Shown here in pieces: positions 11,032 through 20,564 of a stretch of DNA of 64,000 nt; position 1 is the stretch's first letter; each line of letters starts with the position of its first letter. Source of the stretch: Tolypeutes matacus (taxonomy: Eukaryota; Chordata; Mammalia; Cingulata; Chlamyphoridae). Made by a program: the position numbers and the translations under genes. Below the pieces are notes generated by a model. That model saw only the letters and a program-made list of their open reading frames with translations. It did not search any database and was not told the DNA's origin. Location: NCBI GenBank assembly GCA_026826555.1, contig JAKSZT010053764.1:13676536-13740535 (forward strand), in the 5' to 3' direction.

Positions 11032-12475
11032 AAGCATTGCCATTAACCATGGATTATAGTTTACATTATAGTTTACACTCTACCCCGTGCAATTTTGTAA
11101 GTTATGACAAAATATATAATGGCCTGTTTCTGTCATTTCAACATCATGCAGGACAATTCCAATGTCCTGAAAATGCCCCCATTTTACACCTATTTTTCCC
11201 TCTCCCTCCCCTCAGAACCTCAGGTGGCCACTGCCTTCACATCAATGATAAAAGTTCTTCCATTGCTAGAATAACAATTTCTACAGTAGAATAATAGTAA
11301 GTCTACTTTAGTCCATTGTTCATTCCCAAATCTTGAGGATTTTTGGATGGTAATTCCCACTCTGCCTCTAATTGAGAGGGGGCTTAGATCCCATGGGGCA
11401 GATGGATGGAACTATCTTGCTTGCAGTTGCTGACTCTCTTTGTTCCTTGGGATGGACATTGTCCATCACCATCTCCTTGTTAGTTGTCCTGGGTGAGTCC
11501 ACTGAACTGGAGAGTAGGTGTTGCAACTCTGCTGAGATTCAGGGCCCAACTGGCACATGGACAGACCAAAGATTTAAGTCGCTTGGACATAGACCTATCA
11601 ATTATAGTACTAACTATAGGTTTAAATAGAAGAGGAAGAAAAGCCATGTGTAAAGAAATCACAAATGAGTCCAACTCTGTCACATTGGGGAGCATAAATT
11701 CCAAGGTAAGGCCCACTGGCAGGGCACCAAATTCCTGAGCTGCCTGCCCTACCTATACTGTCTGGATATCTCTAGAGCCCTCAGGAGCCCTGCCAATGAG
11801 GCAATATTTACTGTGGCAGTCAGTGAGATCCTGCTGAGACTTGCATAAGCATAACCTCTGGAATGACCTCCCAACTCACTTTGAAATCTCTTAGCCATTA
11901 GAACTCATTTGTATTTACTATTTCTCCCTTATGGTCAAGTTCTTTTTCCAGGTGCATTGCTAGTTGGCACTTGGTAATAATCCCTCAGTGCCAGGGATGC
12001 TCATCCCCTGGAGTCATGTCCCACATGGGGGCTGGTGGGAGGTAGTATATTTATATGCTGAGTTTGGCTTAGAGAGAGGCCACATTTTAAGCAACAAGGA
12101 GGCCCTCGGGAGGTAACTCTTAGCAACATAAAATACTAGGCTGTCTCAATTTCAAAAGAAAAAGTTCATAAAGACATCATCAATATCAACAGCCCAGCCC
12201 AATGGTCCATCATCCTACACTAGGGCCCACCCCTGTATTCAGGGGATTCTTGCTATCCCATTAGAGAATGTAGCAAAACTCCCCAGGATGAGAATTCCAT
12301 ATTCTTTCGGTTATTGTGTGGATCTCCACCTACCATGACAATGCCCCATGAACACTTGAAAATAATCATATGCCTTAGAGGCATGCCCCAGATGAACCCC
12401 CTCCCATGTATCCCCCATCACCAACACCCCACACCAATGTTCCTCCCTGGTCACAGTTGTGACCCTTCTGTGATC
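11032..12475 (-). mobile_element. L1 3' UTR, long Xenarthran-type form (distal copy)
   Basis: From the poly-T rightwards come blocks 'cattgccattaaccatgg', 'tgtaagttatgac', 'ttttccctctccctcccc', 'ggatgctcatcccctggagtc', 'ctgagtttggcttagag' and 'gaggtaactcttagcaac'. It closes with 'aactccccaggatgagaatt' and 'gtgtggatctccacc'. I know this text type from armadillo and sloth L1 tails. About 1 kb in its middle (roughly 11,230-12,260) is absent from the second copy at 12,740-13,530. Confidence 0.7.
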
Positions 12476-12479
12476 CAAA

Positions 12480-12660
12480 ACCTCTCCAAAGATAAAGCCA
12501 AGAAAATAACCAAAAAAAACCAAAAAAAAAATGAAATAATAATGATAGTTTTAAAAATAACATATAAAATACAAAAAAAAATTTAATCTTTAAAAATTAA
12601 AAAATAAAATATTTTAAATTAATAATTAAATTTTTTTAGATATTATGTATTTCATTGCTG
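12480..12660. repeat. A/T-rich low-complexity spacer between the two L1 3' UTR copies
   Basis: Runs of A with short T runs (for example 12,517-12,531 and 12,572-12,625), lying where an L1 body would have to begin if the two 3' UTRs were independent insertions. No ORF2 sequence is found here. Confidence 0.7.
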
Positions 12661-12718
12661 TAACATCTGTTGTCTTCTATGTACAATGAAATTTTCTTCT
12701 ATATAGTCCCCCAGGGTC

Positions 12719-13530
12719 TTTTTTTTTTTTTTTTTTTTTTCCATTTTATTTTCAAAGAAGCTTTAGGTTACAGAAAAGTTAAGTAGAAAATATAGGGAAT
12801 TCCCGTATACCCAACGCCCCCCCCCTTTCCCCCACATTGGCAAATGTGGCAGGGGAGGATTAATACCATTTTACATGTAGATGAAACATTTGTTACAATT
12901 GATATACAAATATTGAAGCATTGCTACTAACCATGGTCAATGGTTTACATTATGAGTTACATTTTGGACTGTACACTTTTATAGATTGTGAAGATATTTA
13001 AAATGGCCTTTGTCCATTATTGAGAGATCATGTAGAACAACTCTAATGCCCTAAATTGATTTTTTTTTTTTTTTTTAAGAACTCTAATGCACTAAAAATG
13101 CCCTATTCAATTATTCATCTATTCAATTTTTCTCTCCCTCTCCCTTCGGAACCTATGGTAATGACTAAATTTCACTCTTTCAAGAATAAGATTCATAGTT
13201 ATTTTCAATAATATTGAGGGCTTGACATATTGGTCTATTTTCTTTTATTAGGTACTGCCTATGTTCTCGAGAAACTCTTGACCCTTTATTTGAGAACATA
13301 GCATGACTCCCCAGGATGGGAGTTTCATGTTTTCTTATTTATTGTGTGGGTCTCCACCCACTGATAAAACACACTATGACAAGATGAACATTTACACATT
13401 CCTTAGAAGCCTGCCCCGGGTGCACCCTGTCCTTTATGCACCCCCTCACATCCAACACCCTATACCAATAATCCTCCCCTGCTACATTTGCCAAAACAAC
13501 ATTCCCAATGTTGTACTTTAACTACAGACC
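12719..13530 (-). mobile_element. L1 3' UTR, short form with internal poly(A) (proximal copy)
   Basis: A 24-T run (about 12,719-12,742) starts a second 3' UTR. It contains 'cattgctactaaccatgg' (compare 11,035), 'ttttctctccctctccctt' (compare 11,190), 'gactccccaggatgggag' and 'gtgtgggtctccaccc' (compare 12,274-12,340). These blocks run in the same order as in the long copy but without its middle 1 kb. It connects directly to ORF2 on its right. The start 'ggaattcccgtatacccaac' resembles older L1M 3' UTRs. Confidence 0.72.
13039..13096 (-). mobile_element. Poly(A)-only insertion with target-site duplication
   Basis: The run at 13,056-13,079 is little more than poly-T (antisense poly-A). It is flanked by aactctaatgccctaaa (13,039-13,055) and aactctaatgcactaaa (13,080-13,096), identical in 16 of 17 positions. 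That is the mark of an L1-endonuclease-mediated event that delivered only a tail. The longer 3' UTR copy has no such interruption at the matching point. Confidence 0.75.
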
Positions 13531-13948
13531 TGCAAATCCCCAAATTTCATCTTCTCTTTCCCCAAGCCTCCCCCCAGTTCCATGGATATTCCAATCTAGC
13601 CCCCTCACATACCACCCTCACAGACCAGCACCGCCTAGCCCAATAGCATCACTGCACCACTGTCACACCCATCCACCGCACAACTATACCCTTCCACTAT
13701 ATCATAGATTTTGCCCATATGGGTTTTGACTCACAACCTTCTACCACATTTCTGTCTCCTATAAACTGTCTTCCAGACTCTAGCTCTGTGACTTTGCTCA
13801 ATTTGCTTAATTCATATCAGTCAGGTCATATAGTATTTGTCCTTCAGTGTGTGACTTACTTCCCCAAACATAAGGTCTTCAAGATTCATCCACATTATCC
13901 CATGCGTTAATATTGCATTCCTTCTTACAGCTGAGTAATAGTCTATTG

Positions 13949-13970
13949 TATATATATATATATATATATA
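13949..13970. repeat. (TA)n microsatellite inside L1 ORF2
   Basis: Pure TA dinucleotide run at the point where antisense ORF2 normally reads 'tattgtatatataccaca', so it is probably a local expansion of L1 sequence. Confidence 0.9.
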
Positions 13971-15626
13971 CCACAATTTGCTTATCCATTCATCTGTTGA
14001 TGGACATTTGGGTTGCCTCTAACTTTTAACAATGGTGAATAACACCACTATGAACATTGGTGTGCATGTATCTGTTCGTGTCCCTGCAGTCAATTCTTCT
14101 GGGTATATACCCAGCAGTGGGATTGCTGGATCATATGGCAGTTTTATAGTTACCTTCCTATGGAACTACCAAACTGTTCTCCACAGTGGCTGTACCATTC
14201 TACATTCCTACCAGCAGTGAATAAGTGTTCCCTTTCCTCCACATCCTCTCCAACATTGGTAGTGGTCTGTTTTATTAATAGCCACCAGTCTAATGGGTGT
14301 AAGATGATATCTAATTGTAGTTTTGATTTGCATTTCCATAGTAGCTAGTGATGTTGAACATCTTTTCATGTACTTTTTAGCCATTTGTATTTCTTCTTTG
14401 GAGAAGTGTCTATTCAAATCACTTGCCCATTTTTTTAAATGGGTTGTTTGTCTCTATTTTTGATGTATAGGATTCCCTTATATATGCTGGATATTAGGCC
14501 CCTATCAGATAAATGGTTACCAATTATTTTCTCCCATTGAGGAGGATGCCTTTTTACTTTCTTGACAAATTCCTTTGAAGTGCAAAAGTTTTCAATTTGG
14601 GGTAGGTCCCATTTATCTATTTTTCCTTTTGTTGTTCATGCTTTAGGTGTAAAGTTTATGAAACTGTTTCCTACTACAAGATCTTGTAGATGCTTCCCTA
14701 CATTATCTTCTTAGAGATTTATGGTCTTGGCTCTTATATTTAGATCTTTGATGCATCTTGAGTTGATTTTTGTATAGGGTATGAGATGGTGATCCTTTCC
14801 CGTTCTTTTGGATATGGATTTCCAGTTCTCCAAGTACTGTTTGTTGAAGAGGCCATTCTCTCCCAGTCGACTGGGCTTGGTGTCTTTGTCAAATATCAGT
14901 TGATATTCGACAACTGTGTATAAGTGAGGATCTATATCAGAGCTCTCAGTTCCGTTCCAATGGTCAGTATGTCTATCCTTGTGCCATTACCATGCAGTTT
15001 TGAAACACTGTAGCTTTATAGTATGTTTTAAAGTCAGGTAGTGTGATTCCTCCAATTTCACTTTTCTTTTTCAATATGTCTGGCTATTCAGGGCCCCTTG
15101 CCCTCCCAAATAAATTTCATAGTTAGGTTTTTAAGTTCAGTAAAAAATGCTGTGATAGTTTTTGTTGGGATTGAATTAAATTTGTAAATACATTTGGGTA
15201 GGATAGACATCTTAATGATATTTAATCTTCTCACCCATGAACAGGGAATATTCTCCCATTTATTTAGGTTTTCTTTGATTTTCCTTTAACAATGTTGTGT
15301 AGTTTTCTGCATACAAGTCCTTTACATCTTTAATTAAGTTTATTCCTAGGTATTTGATTCTTTTAGTTGCTATTATAAATGGAATTTTTTTCTTGATTTC
15401 CTCCTCAGATTGCTCGTTATTGGTGAACAGAAATGCTACTGATTTTTGCGCATTGATCTAATAGCCTGCCACTTTACTGACCTCATTTATAAGCTCTAGA
15501 AGCTTTATTGTAGATTTCGCAAGGCTTTCTATGTATAGGATCATGTCATCTGCAAATAGTGAAAGTTTTTCTTCTTCCTTTCCAATTGGATGGCTTTTCT
15601 ATCTTTTTTTTTTGCCTAAGTGCTCA

Positions 15627-15684
15627 AGCAAGGACTTCTTTTTTTTTTTTTTTTTTTTTTGTCTTTTTTTTAGCAAGGACTTCT
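15627..15684 (-). mobile_element. Second poly(A)-only insertion with target-site duplication
   Basis: Identical 13-bp copies of agcaaggacttct at 15,627-15,639 and 15,672-15,684 flank a run made of about 21 T, then gtc, then T again. In other L1 copies, including the one at about 56,470 in this window, the gene reads through this site without interruption. The insert therefore carries a tail and almost nothing else. Confidence 0.8.
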
Positions 15685-16436
15685 AACACAATGTTAAATA
15701 AGATTGGTGACAGTGGGCATCCTTGCTTGTTCCAAATCTTAAAGGGAAAGCTTTTAGCATTTCACCATTGAAGATGATGTTAGCTGTGGGTTTTTCATAT
15801 ATACCCTTTATCATGTTGAGTAAGTTTCCTTCTATTCCTATCTTTTGAAGTGTTTTTAACAGGAAAGGGTGCTGTATTTTGTTGAATGCTTTTTCTGAAT
15901 CAAAAGAGATAATCATGTGATTTTGTTCTTTTAATCTGTTAATGTGGTGTATTATATCAATTGATGTTGAACCATCCTTGCATACCAGGGATGAAACCCA
16001 CTTGGTCATGTGTATAATTCATTTAATGTGTTGTTGAATACAATTAGAAAGTATTTTGTTGAGGATTTTAGCATACAGTTTCATTAGAGAAATTGGTCTA
16101 TAGTTTTCCTTTCTTGTGGCATCTTTATGTGGCTTTGGTATTAGGGTGATGTTGGCATCATAGAATGAGTTAGGCAATGTTTCCGCCAGTTCTATTTTTT
16201 TTTTAACACTTTATTGAAGTATGTCATTCATACATGAACATATATAAACAATAAGTGTTCAGTAAACATTGTGTACTTAAAAAACAAATATGTATAACAT
16301 CATACAGGGCCCTCACACATTACACCAACACAAATACTTTGCAATGTTGTGAAACATTTGTTAACAAATTATGAAAGAGCATCATCAAAGTTTTACTACT
16401 AACTATAGTCCATATCTTACTCCCCTATACTTTTTT

Positions 16437-17114
16437 TAAAGGATTTATTTATTTATTTATTTACTTTTATCCATTTTTACTGCCCCCCCCGGCCCGTTTT
16501 TGCTGTTTTGGTGTGCATTCGCCGGGCAACTCTCTGTGTCCATTTCTTGCCCTTTCTTCTCATCCTTCTCCTCCTGTTTTCACTAAGATATGATCCTTGG
16601 AACTTCCAGTGTGGGAGAGAGGCATCCTACTTCTGCACCACCTTAGTTCCTGGTTTTTCGGCACATCTCGTTTTGGCTCTTCCTTGTGTCACTCTCCTGT
16701 TACATCATCATCTTGCTGCATGGCACGCGGGGCCTGATGCCACACCCACATGTGGGGCCTGGGGGCCTCACCTGCTCATGGGGCCTGGTGGCACACCTGT
16801 GCACAGGGCCTGGCGACGCACCCATGCATGGGGCCTGGGGGCTCACCTGCTCCTGGGGCCTGCTGGCACCCCCACTTGTAGGACCTGGTGGCATACCAGT
16901 CCATGCATGGGGCCTGGTGGTGCACCCACGCACGGGGCCTGGGGAGCTCACCTGCTTGCGGGACCTGACTGCTCACCCCCGAATGGGGCTTGGTGGCCTG
17001 CACGCCTTCTGTATTTTTCTTTTTTAAATTTTTATCAGGAGGTCACGGGCATCACACCCAGGTCCCTCCATATGGGAGATGGATGCCCAACCATTTGAGC
17101 CACATCTGACCCCT
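16437..17114 (-). mobile_element. DAS-type SINE with expanded internal tandem array
   Basis: From left: antisense A-tail (tttttttaaa, then (attt)n), second tRNA-like unit ('gatccttggaacttccagtg', 'gcatcctacttctgcacc'), and a linker. Next is a GC-rich tandem array (16,735-16,996), and last a tRNA-like head at 17,035-17,108 ('cacacccaggtccctcc', 'cccaaccatttgagccaca'). The plan matches the SINE at 2,860-3,288, but the middle is longer. A long open frame on the plus strand (16,508-17,098) is an accident of the array and is not a gene. Confidence 0.88.
16735..16996. repeat. GC-rich minisatellite (about 25-bp unit) inside the SINE
   Basis: About eleven units each start with a variant of 'ggggcctgg' and continue 'tggcacaccc' or 'gggctcacctgct'. 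Two unit types partly alternate, which suggests amplification of a longer block. Much more GC-rich than anything else in the window. Confidence 0.88.
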
Positions 17115-17219
17115 GCTATATCTCTTAAGGCTGACCAAAGATCCTAGAGTTACAGTCATTTCCCATATAGGATGGTCATATAATAAATCAGGCTTAGTTT
17201 ATCACCAGCATTCTAAAAA

Positions 17220-17248
17220 CCAGACCTAGGAAGAAAAACTAGGTCTGG
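17220..17248. repeat. Perfect hairpin inverted repeat
   Basis: Ccagacctag and ctaggtctgg form a perfect 10-bp stem around a 9-base loop (gaagaaaaa), inside the nested L1 3' UTR-like segment. Confidence 0.85.
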
Positions 17249-17330
17249 GAACACATGCATGGCTTCTAATATAGTGAATGTTTAACCTACCCTCATTATC
17301 ACAAAATCAGGGCAGCGAGAATATTTGTAT

Positions 17331-17460
17331 CCACTTCTATTTTTTGGAAGAGTTTAAGCAAGACTGGTGTTAGTTCTTTCCAGAATGTTTGGTAGAATTC
17401 ATCTGAGAAGCTGTCTGGTCCTGGGCTCTTCCTAGTTGGGAGTTTTTTTTTATTTTCACA
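17331..17460 (-). pseudogene. L1 ORF2 remnant, N-terminal edge of the reverse transcriptase
   Basis: Read on the minus strand, 17,345-17,440 encodes [18 protein letters not shown], the conserved L1 segment that precedes the reverse transcriptase core. It continues on the other side of the nested insertion (at 16,195) with the [22 protein letters not shown] segment. Sequence to the right switches within about 120 bases to the end of ORF1. The endonuclease domain and linker expected in between (about 450 codons in known L1) are therefore missing. Confidence 0.82.
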
Positions 17461-17574
17461 TTTTTTCTTAAAGATTTATTTATTACCTCCCTCTTTGATT
17501 TCTTGGAAGGTTTTTGATGTTGTTTTTATTTCTCTTTTTACCTTTTTAGTTATTCTTACCAATAATCTTCTTCC

Positions 17575-18552
17575 CTACACTCTTCTCCAACCTTCTTCCT
17601 CCTGTTTTTTCCTTTGAACCTGAAGAACTCTCTTTAGTATTTCTTGCAGGGCATGTTTCTTGTTGACAAATTCCCTTAATTTCTGTTTATCTGTGAATAA
17701 TTTGAACTCCCCCTCATTTTTTAATTCCAGCTTTGCTGGATAGAGAATTCTTAACTGGAAGTTTTTTTTTCTTTCATCACCTTAACTATGTCATACCACA
17801 GCCCTTCTTGCCTCCATGGTTTCAGATGAGAAATCAGCACTTAATCTTATCATGCTTCCCTTGTATATGATGGATCTCTTTTCTCTTGCTGCTTTTAGTA
17901 TTCTCTCTTTGTCTTGAGCATTGGCCAATTTGACAAGTATATGTCTTGGGGTACGCCTGTTAGGATTTATACTGTTTGGAGTGTGCTGTGCCTCCTGGAC
18001 ATGAACATCCATGTGCCTCAAAAAAGTTGGGAAGTTTTGAGCCATTATTTTCTTCAATACTCCTTTTCCCCCTTCCTTTCTCTTCTCCCTCTGGGATGCC
18101 TATAGTGTGTATATTTGTGCGTTTCATGTTGTCATTCAACTCTCTAAGTCTCTGTTGGATTTTTTCTATCCTTCTATCTATCTATTCTACTATCTGTTTG
18201 ATTTTAGATGTACTATCTTTGACATCACTAATTCTTTCCTTTGCCTGTTCAAATCTGCTGCTATGTCCTTCGAGAGTATTTTTGATTTCTTGCATTGTGC
18301 TGTTCATCACCATCATATCCATTATCTTTTTATGTATGTTTACAATTTTTTTGGTATGTTCCCACAGTGTCTTCCTAAAATCCTTTATCTCTTCCTTCAT
18401 TTCATTAAGTTGATTTGTGATATTTATTTGGACATCCCTGATTTGTTTTCCACATTGTGCATCTACTCCTGTTTTTTAATTTGTTCGTTAGACTGGGCCA
18501 TGTCTTCTTGTTTCTTATTCTGCATTGTAAATTTTTGTTGGTGTCTAGGCAT
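17575..18552 (-). pseudogene. L1 ORF1 remnant (RNA-binding chaperone)
   Basis: Start ATG is at 18,552 (minus strand) and the likely natural stop at 17,575-17,577, about 326 codons in length. An early in-frame TAG at 18,463-18,465 and later frame changes break it. The middle (18,182-18,400) encodes a heptad-rich coiled coil. The part at 17,791-18,057 encodes the RNA-recognition region with RTPRHILVKLANAQDKERIL and AAREKRSIIYKGSMIRLSAD. The C-terminal domain runs to about 17,640 ('FKLFTDKQKLREFVNKKHAL'-type translation). Family knowledge: ORF1p trimerises through the coiled coil and coats L1 RNA. This copy is dead. Confidence 0.88.
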
Positions 18553-19535
18553 GTTTATCTTGATGTGCTTATTTGGTTGGTTAGCTTCTCTTTGTACTCT
18601 AGGGTTTTATTTTTTTGTTTTTGTGTTCATGTGTGTGTGGTAAGTTTCCCTTTTGACACTTGGTTCCCATTATTCAATATCCTTGTACTTGTCTGTATTC
18701 CCTTGGAAAAAAAATATTAGGACCAGAGGGAAAAAATATTAGGACCAGTGATAGGAAGAGAAAAAGAACAATAGTAATAATAATTTAAAGAAATTAGAAG
18801 AGGAACCACACATGAGCTTGAAAAAGAAATAATACAAGTAAAAAATTAAAAAAATACAATGGAATAAGAATAAAAAAGGTGGAATAGAAAAAAATGAAGC
18901 AAGGAACAAAATAGAGAAAAAGAATAGAATGAATTAAAGGACAGAATGATGAGAAGAGAGGAAAAGGGAAAAAAGAGAGAGATAAGTTAAAAAAAAATGA
19001 AGGCCAAAGAAAAAGAGGTGGAATAAAAGAAAACCAACAGAAAACAGAAGATAGAAAAATGAAGGAAAGAATAGAAATAAAGTAGGTAGAAAAAATAAGT
19101 AAAAGAAAATGACAGGAAAGAAAGAAAGGGGAAAGACAACAAACAAGAAACAAAACAACAACAACAGCAAAACCCAGGAAAAACAGCCTTCCCTCTTAAG
19201 TCCCTGAGGAGCTTCTCTGGCTGCCAGTGCTCATCAATCAATCACCATTCAGCATGCCTGCCACAGGTGATATACTGGGTTTTAGCAAATAAAATAAATA
19301 AATTTAAAAAAAATGATAAAAAATTTAAAAAATGAAAAATAACAGATCCAAGAAAACGGTCTTCATTTGGCTTTTTTATCTGTCTAGTTCCCTCCTGGAT
19401 GTTGCATGGCACTTTCCTGCTTTATATATCTCCAAAGCAGCTCCCTAGGATAGGTTTTTGCCTTTTCTCAGCTCTTTTTTGCGAGCGAGTTGGACTCTGC
19501 CTACCTATTTCAACGCCATTTTCCTGGAAGTCAAG
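18553..19535 (-). mobile_element. L1 5' UTR with long purine-rich tract
   Basis: Between the ORF1 start and the right TSD lies a 980-base 5' region. About 18,706-19,175 is strongly A/G-rich on the plus strand (polypyrimidine in the L1 sense), built of short 'gaaaagaagaa' and 'aaaaatagaa' variants. The outer part (19,176-19,535) is mixed and ends, in element sense, at 'acttccaggaaaatggcg'. L1 5' UTRs hold the internal promoter; no specific promoter motif is claimed here. Confidence 0.68.
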
Positions 19536-19584
19536 CATGCTTGCTTTTGAGCCTCACAATATCTCAAGGCAGAAGGCACAGAAG

Positions 19585-19695
19585 TTATTACCTTCATATA
19601 ATTGATAAATAAAGCTCAGAGAGGTTTCAAAATTAACTAAAAGTCACACAGCTGATAAATAATAGATCACAGAATGGAACCACATTTTTCTGACC
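19585..19695 (-). repeat. MIR SINE fragment
   Basis: Antisense MIR block: 'attaccttcatataattgat', 'aaagctcagagaggttt', 'aactaaaagtcacacagctg', 'acagaatggaaccaca'. It lies just outside the L1 right TSD. Confidence 0.6.
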
Positions 19696-20560
19696 TGTAT
19701 TTTGTCAATGCATTGAGTCTGTTGATCCTTTGTAAAGGGAAAAAGAAAAAAAACACAAAAGTGACACAAAGTTTAATTTAGTCAAAAGTGACGTTCTAAC
19801 TGCAATGAATTGAATTCAGTGAGTAAACTGCCTTATCAAAAAGAGGAGGATTTTTAAAACCTGAATTCAACTTGCTTGAGTAGAAATACTCTGGAGCTGT
19901 TTATCATAAGCAGACATATTTTTAGAAAAACTTCAATGTCAAAGCAATGGCTAATTTAGTCAATTCACTTAAATTACCAGTTAATTGCATGAAAATATTT
20001 AAAAATGGAAAAGATACAGCCAAAGTAGTTGAGGTTGTGAAATCAGACAACAATCATTATATTTTTTTCACTTTTCAAATAATAGTATTGGCAAATGTAG
20101 GGAAATAAGCTATGAAATTTTAGAATCCTATATTAATGTTTCTCACTAAGCTAAGTATCATTTATTAAGCTATGTATTTCTGTACCAAATCCTGAATTTA
20201 CTAGCCTCTCTCCTACCTCCTGCACTAAAAACTTAATTTGGATAATTTATTTCATATTCATTTGTTTGTTTATTCTTTCATTCCATACAGTTTTAAGTCC
20301 ATGGTAGTTGGCAGGTGCTATATGATTGATATAATTAAAATTTAATGGTGTTTCTGCATCAGAGAAACCCTGACACTGTGGGCCTGTGCTTGAGCCAGAG
20401 CAAATCCAGTATTTCTTTCTAGATCTAGGCAAAACATCTCAAGGAAACATCCCCCCCGCCGCCCCCCAATATTTAAAAGTGCTGGGGATAAAAGCTATGA
20501 TCATCAGGAAATATTTCCAGCTGAGTAAAAGTAGTATTCCATTATGGTCAGTCTCCATGG
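19695..20560. other. AT-rich gene-free DNA
   Basis: No gene or element recognised. A short C-rich run lies at 20,450-20,467. Confidence 0.45.
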
Positions 20561-20564
20561 GATC

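Larger units (their letters stand above)
13540..16200 (-). pseudogene. L1 ORF2 remnant, reverse transcriptase to C-terminus
   Basis: On the minus strand, translated pieces match L1 ORF2p from the palm of the reverse transcriptase to the C-terminal part. The catalytic motif-A region reads [11 protein letters not shown] at about 15,877-15,907. It is followed by [18 protein letters not shown] (about 15,735-15,790). Just after this, near 15,730, the frame is lost by a small indel at the position of the conserved GCPLSP-type motif. The C-terminal ORF2 region lies at about 13,750-14,600 (read antisense: 'ccattcatctgttgatggac', 'agtgggattgctggatcata'), with the stop probably near 13,720. The frame is also broken by a poly-T insertion (15,640-15,671) and by the nested insertion beyond 16,200. 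Family knowledge: ORF2p is the L1 endonuclease/reverse transcriptase. This copy cannot be functional. Confidence 0.88.
16186..17345 (-). mobile_element. Nested retroposed insertion in L1 ORF2 (L1 3' UTR fragment plus SINE)
   Basis: Ccagttctatttttt (16,186-16,200) and ccacttctatttttt (17,331-17,345) match at 14 of 15 positions and flank a 1.13-kb insert that splits the L1 reverse transcriptase. The insert begins with a poly-T and a 3' UTR-like text ('gaaacatttgttaac', 'ttactactaactatagtcc') related to the L1 3' UTR at 12,880-12,950. It carries a large SINE (16,437-17,114) and ends with more 3' UTR-like sequence up to 17,330. The simplest reading is a 5'-truncated L1 tail that landed in the older L1 and later received the SINE. 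Confidence 0.8.
11007..19548 (-). mobile_element. Composite antisense L1 element with target-site duplication
   Basis: Identical 13-bp copies of catgcttgctttt lie at 11,007-11,019 and 19,536-19,548 (16 bp with one mismatch if extended leftwards). The left copy runs straight into a poly-T (11,016-11,031), the antisense poly(A) tail. The right copy abuts a plausible L1 5' end, read on the minus strand as 'acttccaggaaaatggcg'. In element order (right to left) it holds a 5' region, ORF1 remnant, truncated ORF2 and two 3' UTR-like segments. A secondary insertion (16,201-17,330) and two poly(A)-only insertions interrupt it. All reading frames are broken, so it is inactive. The TSD argues that the whole 8.5 kb, apart from later insertions, arrived as one event. 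Confidence 0.82.

Noticed and set aside
13000..14420. Spaced direct repeats suggestive of a CRISPR-like or satellite array in the L1 tail
   Set aside because: The repeated words are explained by two L1 3' UTR copies and target duplications; there is no regular spacer pattern, and the DNA is eukaryotic.
16508..17098. A 196-codon open frame, the longest in the window
   Set aside because: It runs through a tRNA-derived SINE and its GC-rich 25-bp array; the glycine/proline/histidine-rich peptide is a by-product of the repeat, and other frames of the same array are also open.
18107..18643. A 178-codon plus-strand frame rich in Phe, Leu and Cys that looks like a membrane protein
   Set aside because: It is the antisense of L1 ORF1, whose A-rich coiled-coil coding sequence gives a T-rich, hydrophobic reverse frame.
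18794..19241. Very hydrophobic minus-strand frames
   Set aside because: They are translations of the purine-rich L1 5' tract in its pyrimidine orientation; low complexity, no real protein.
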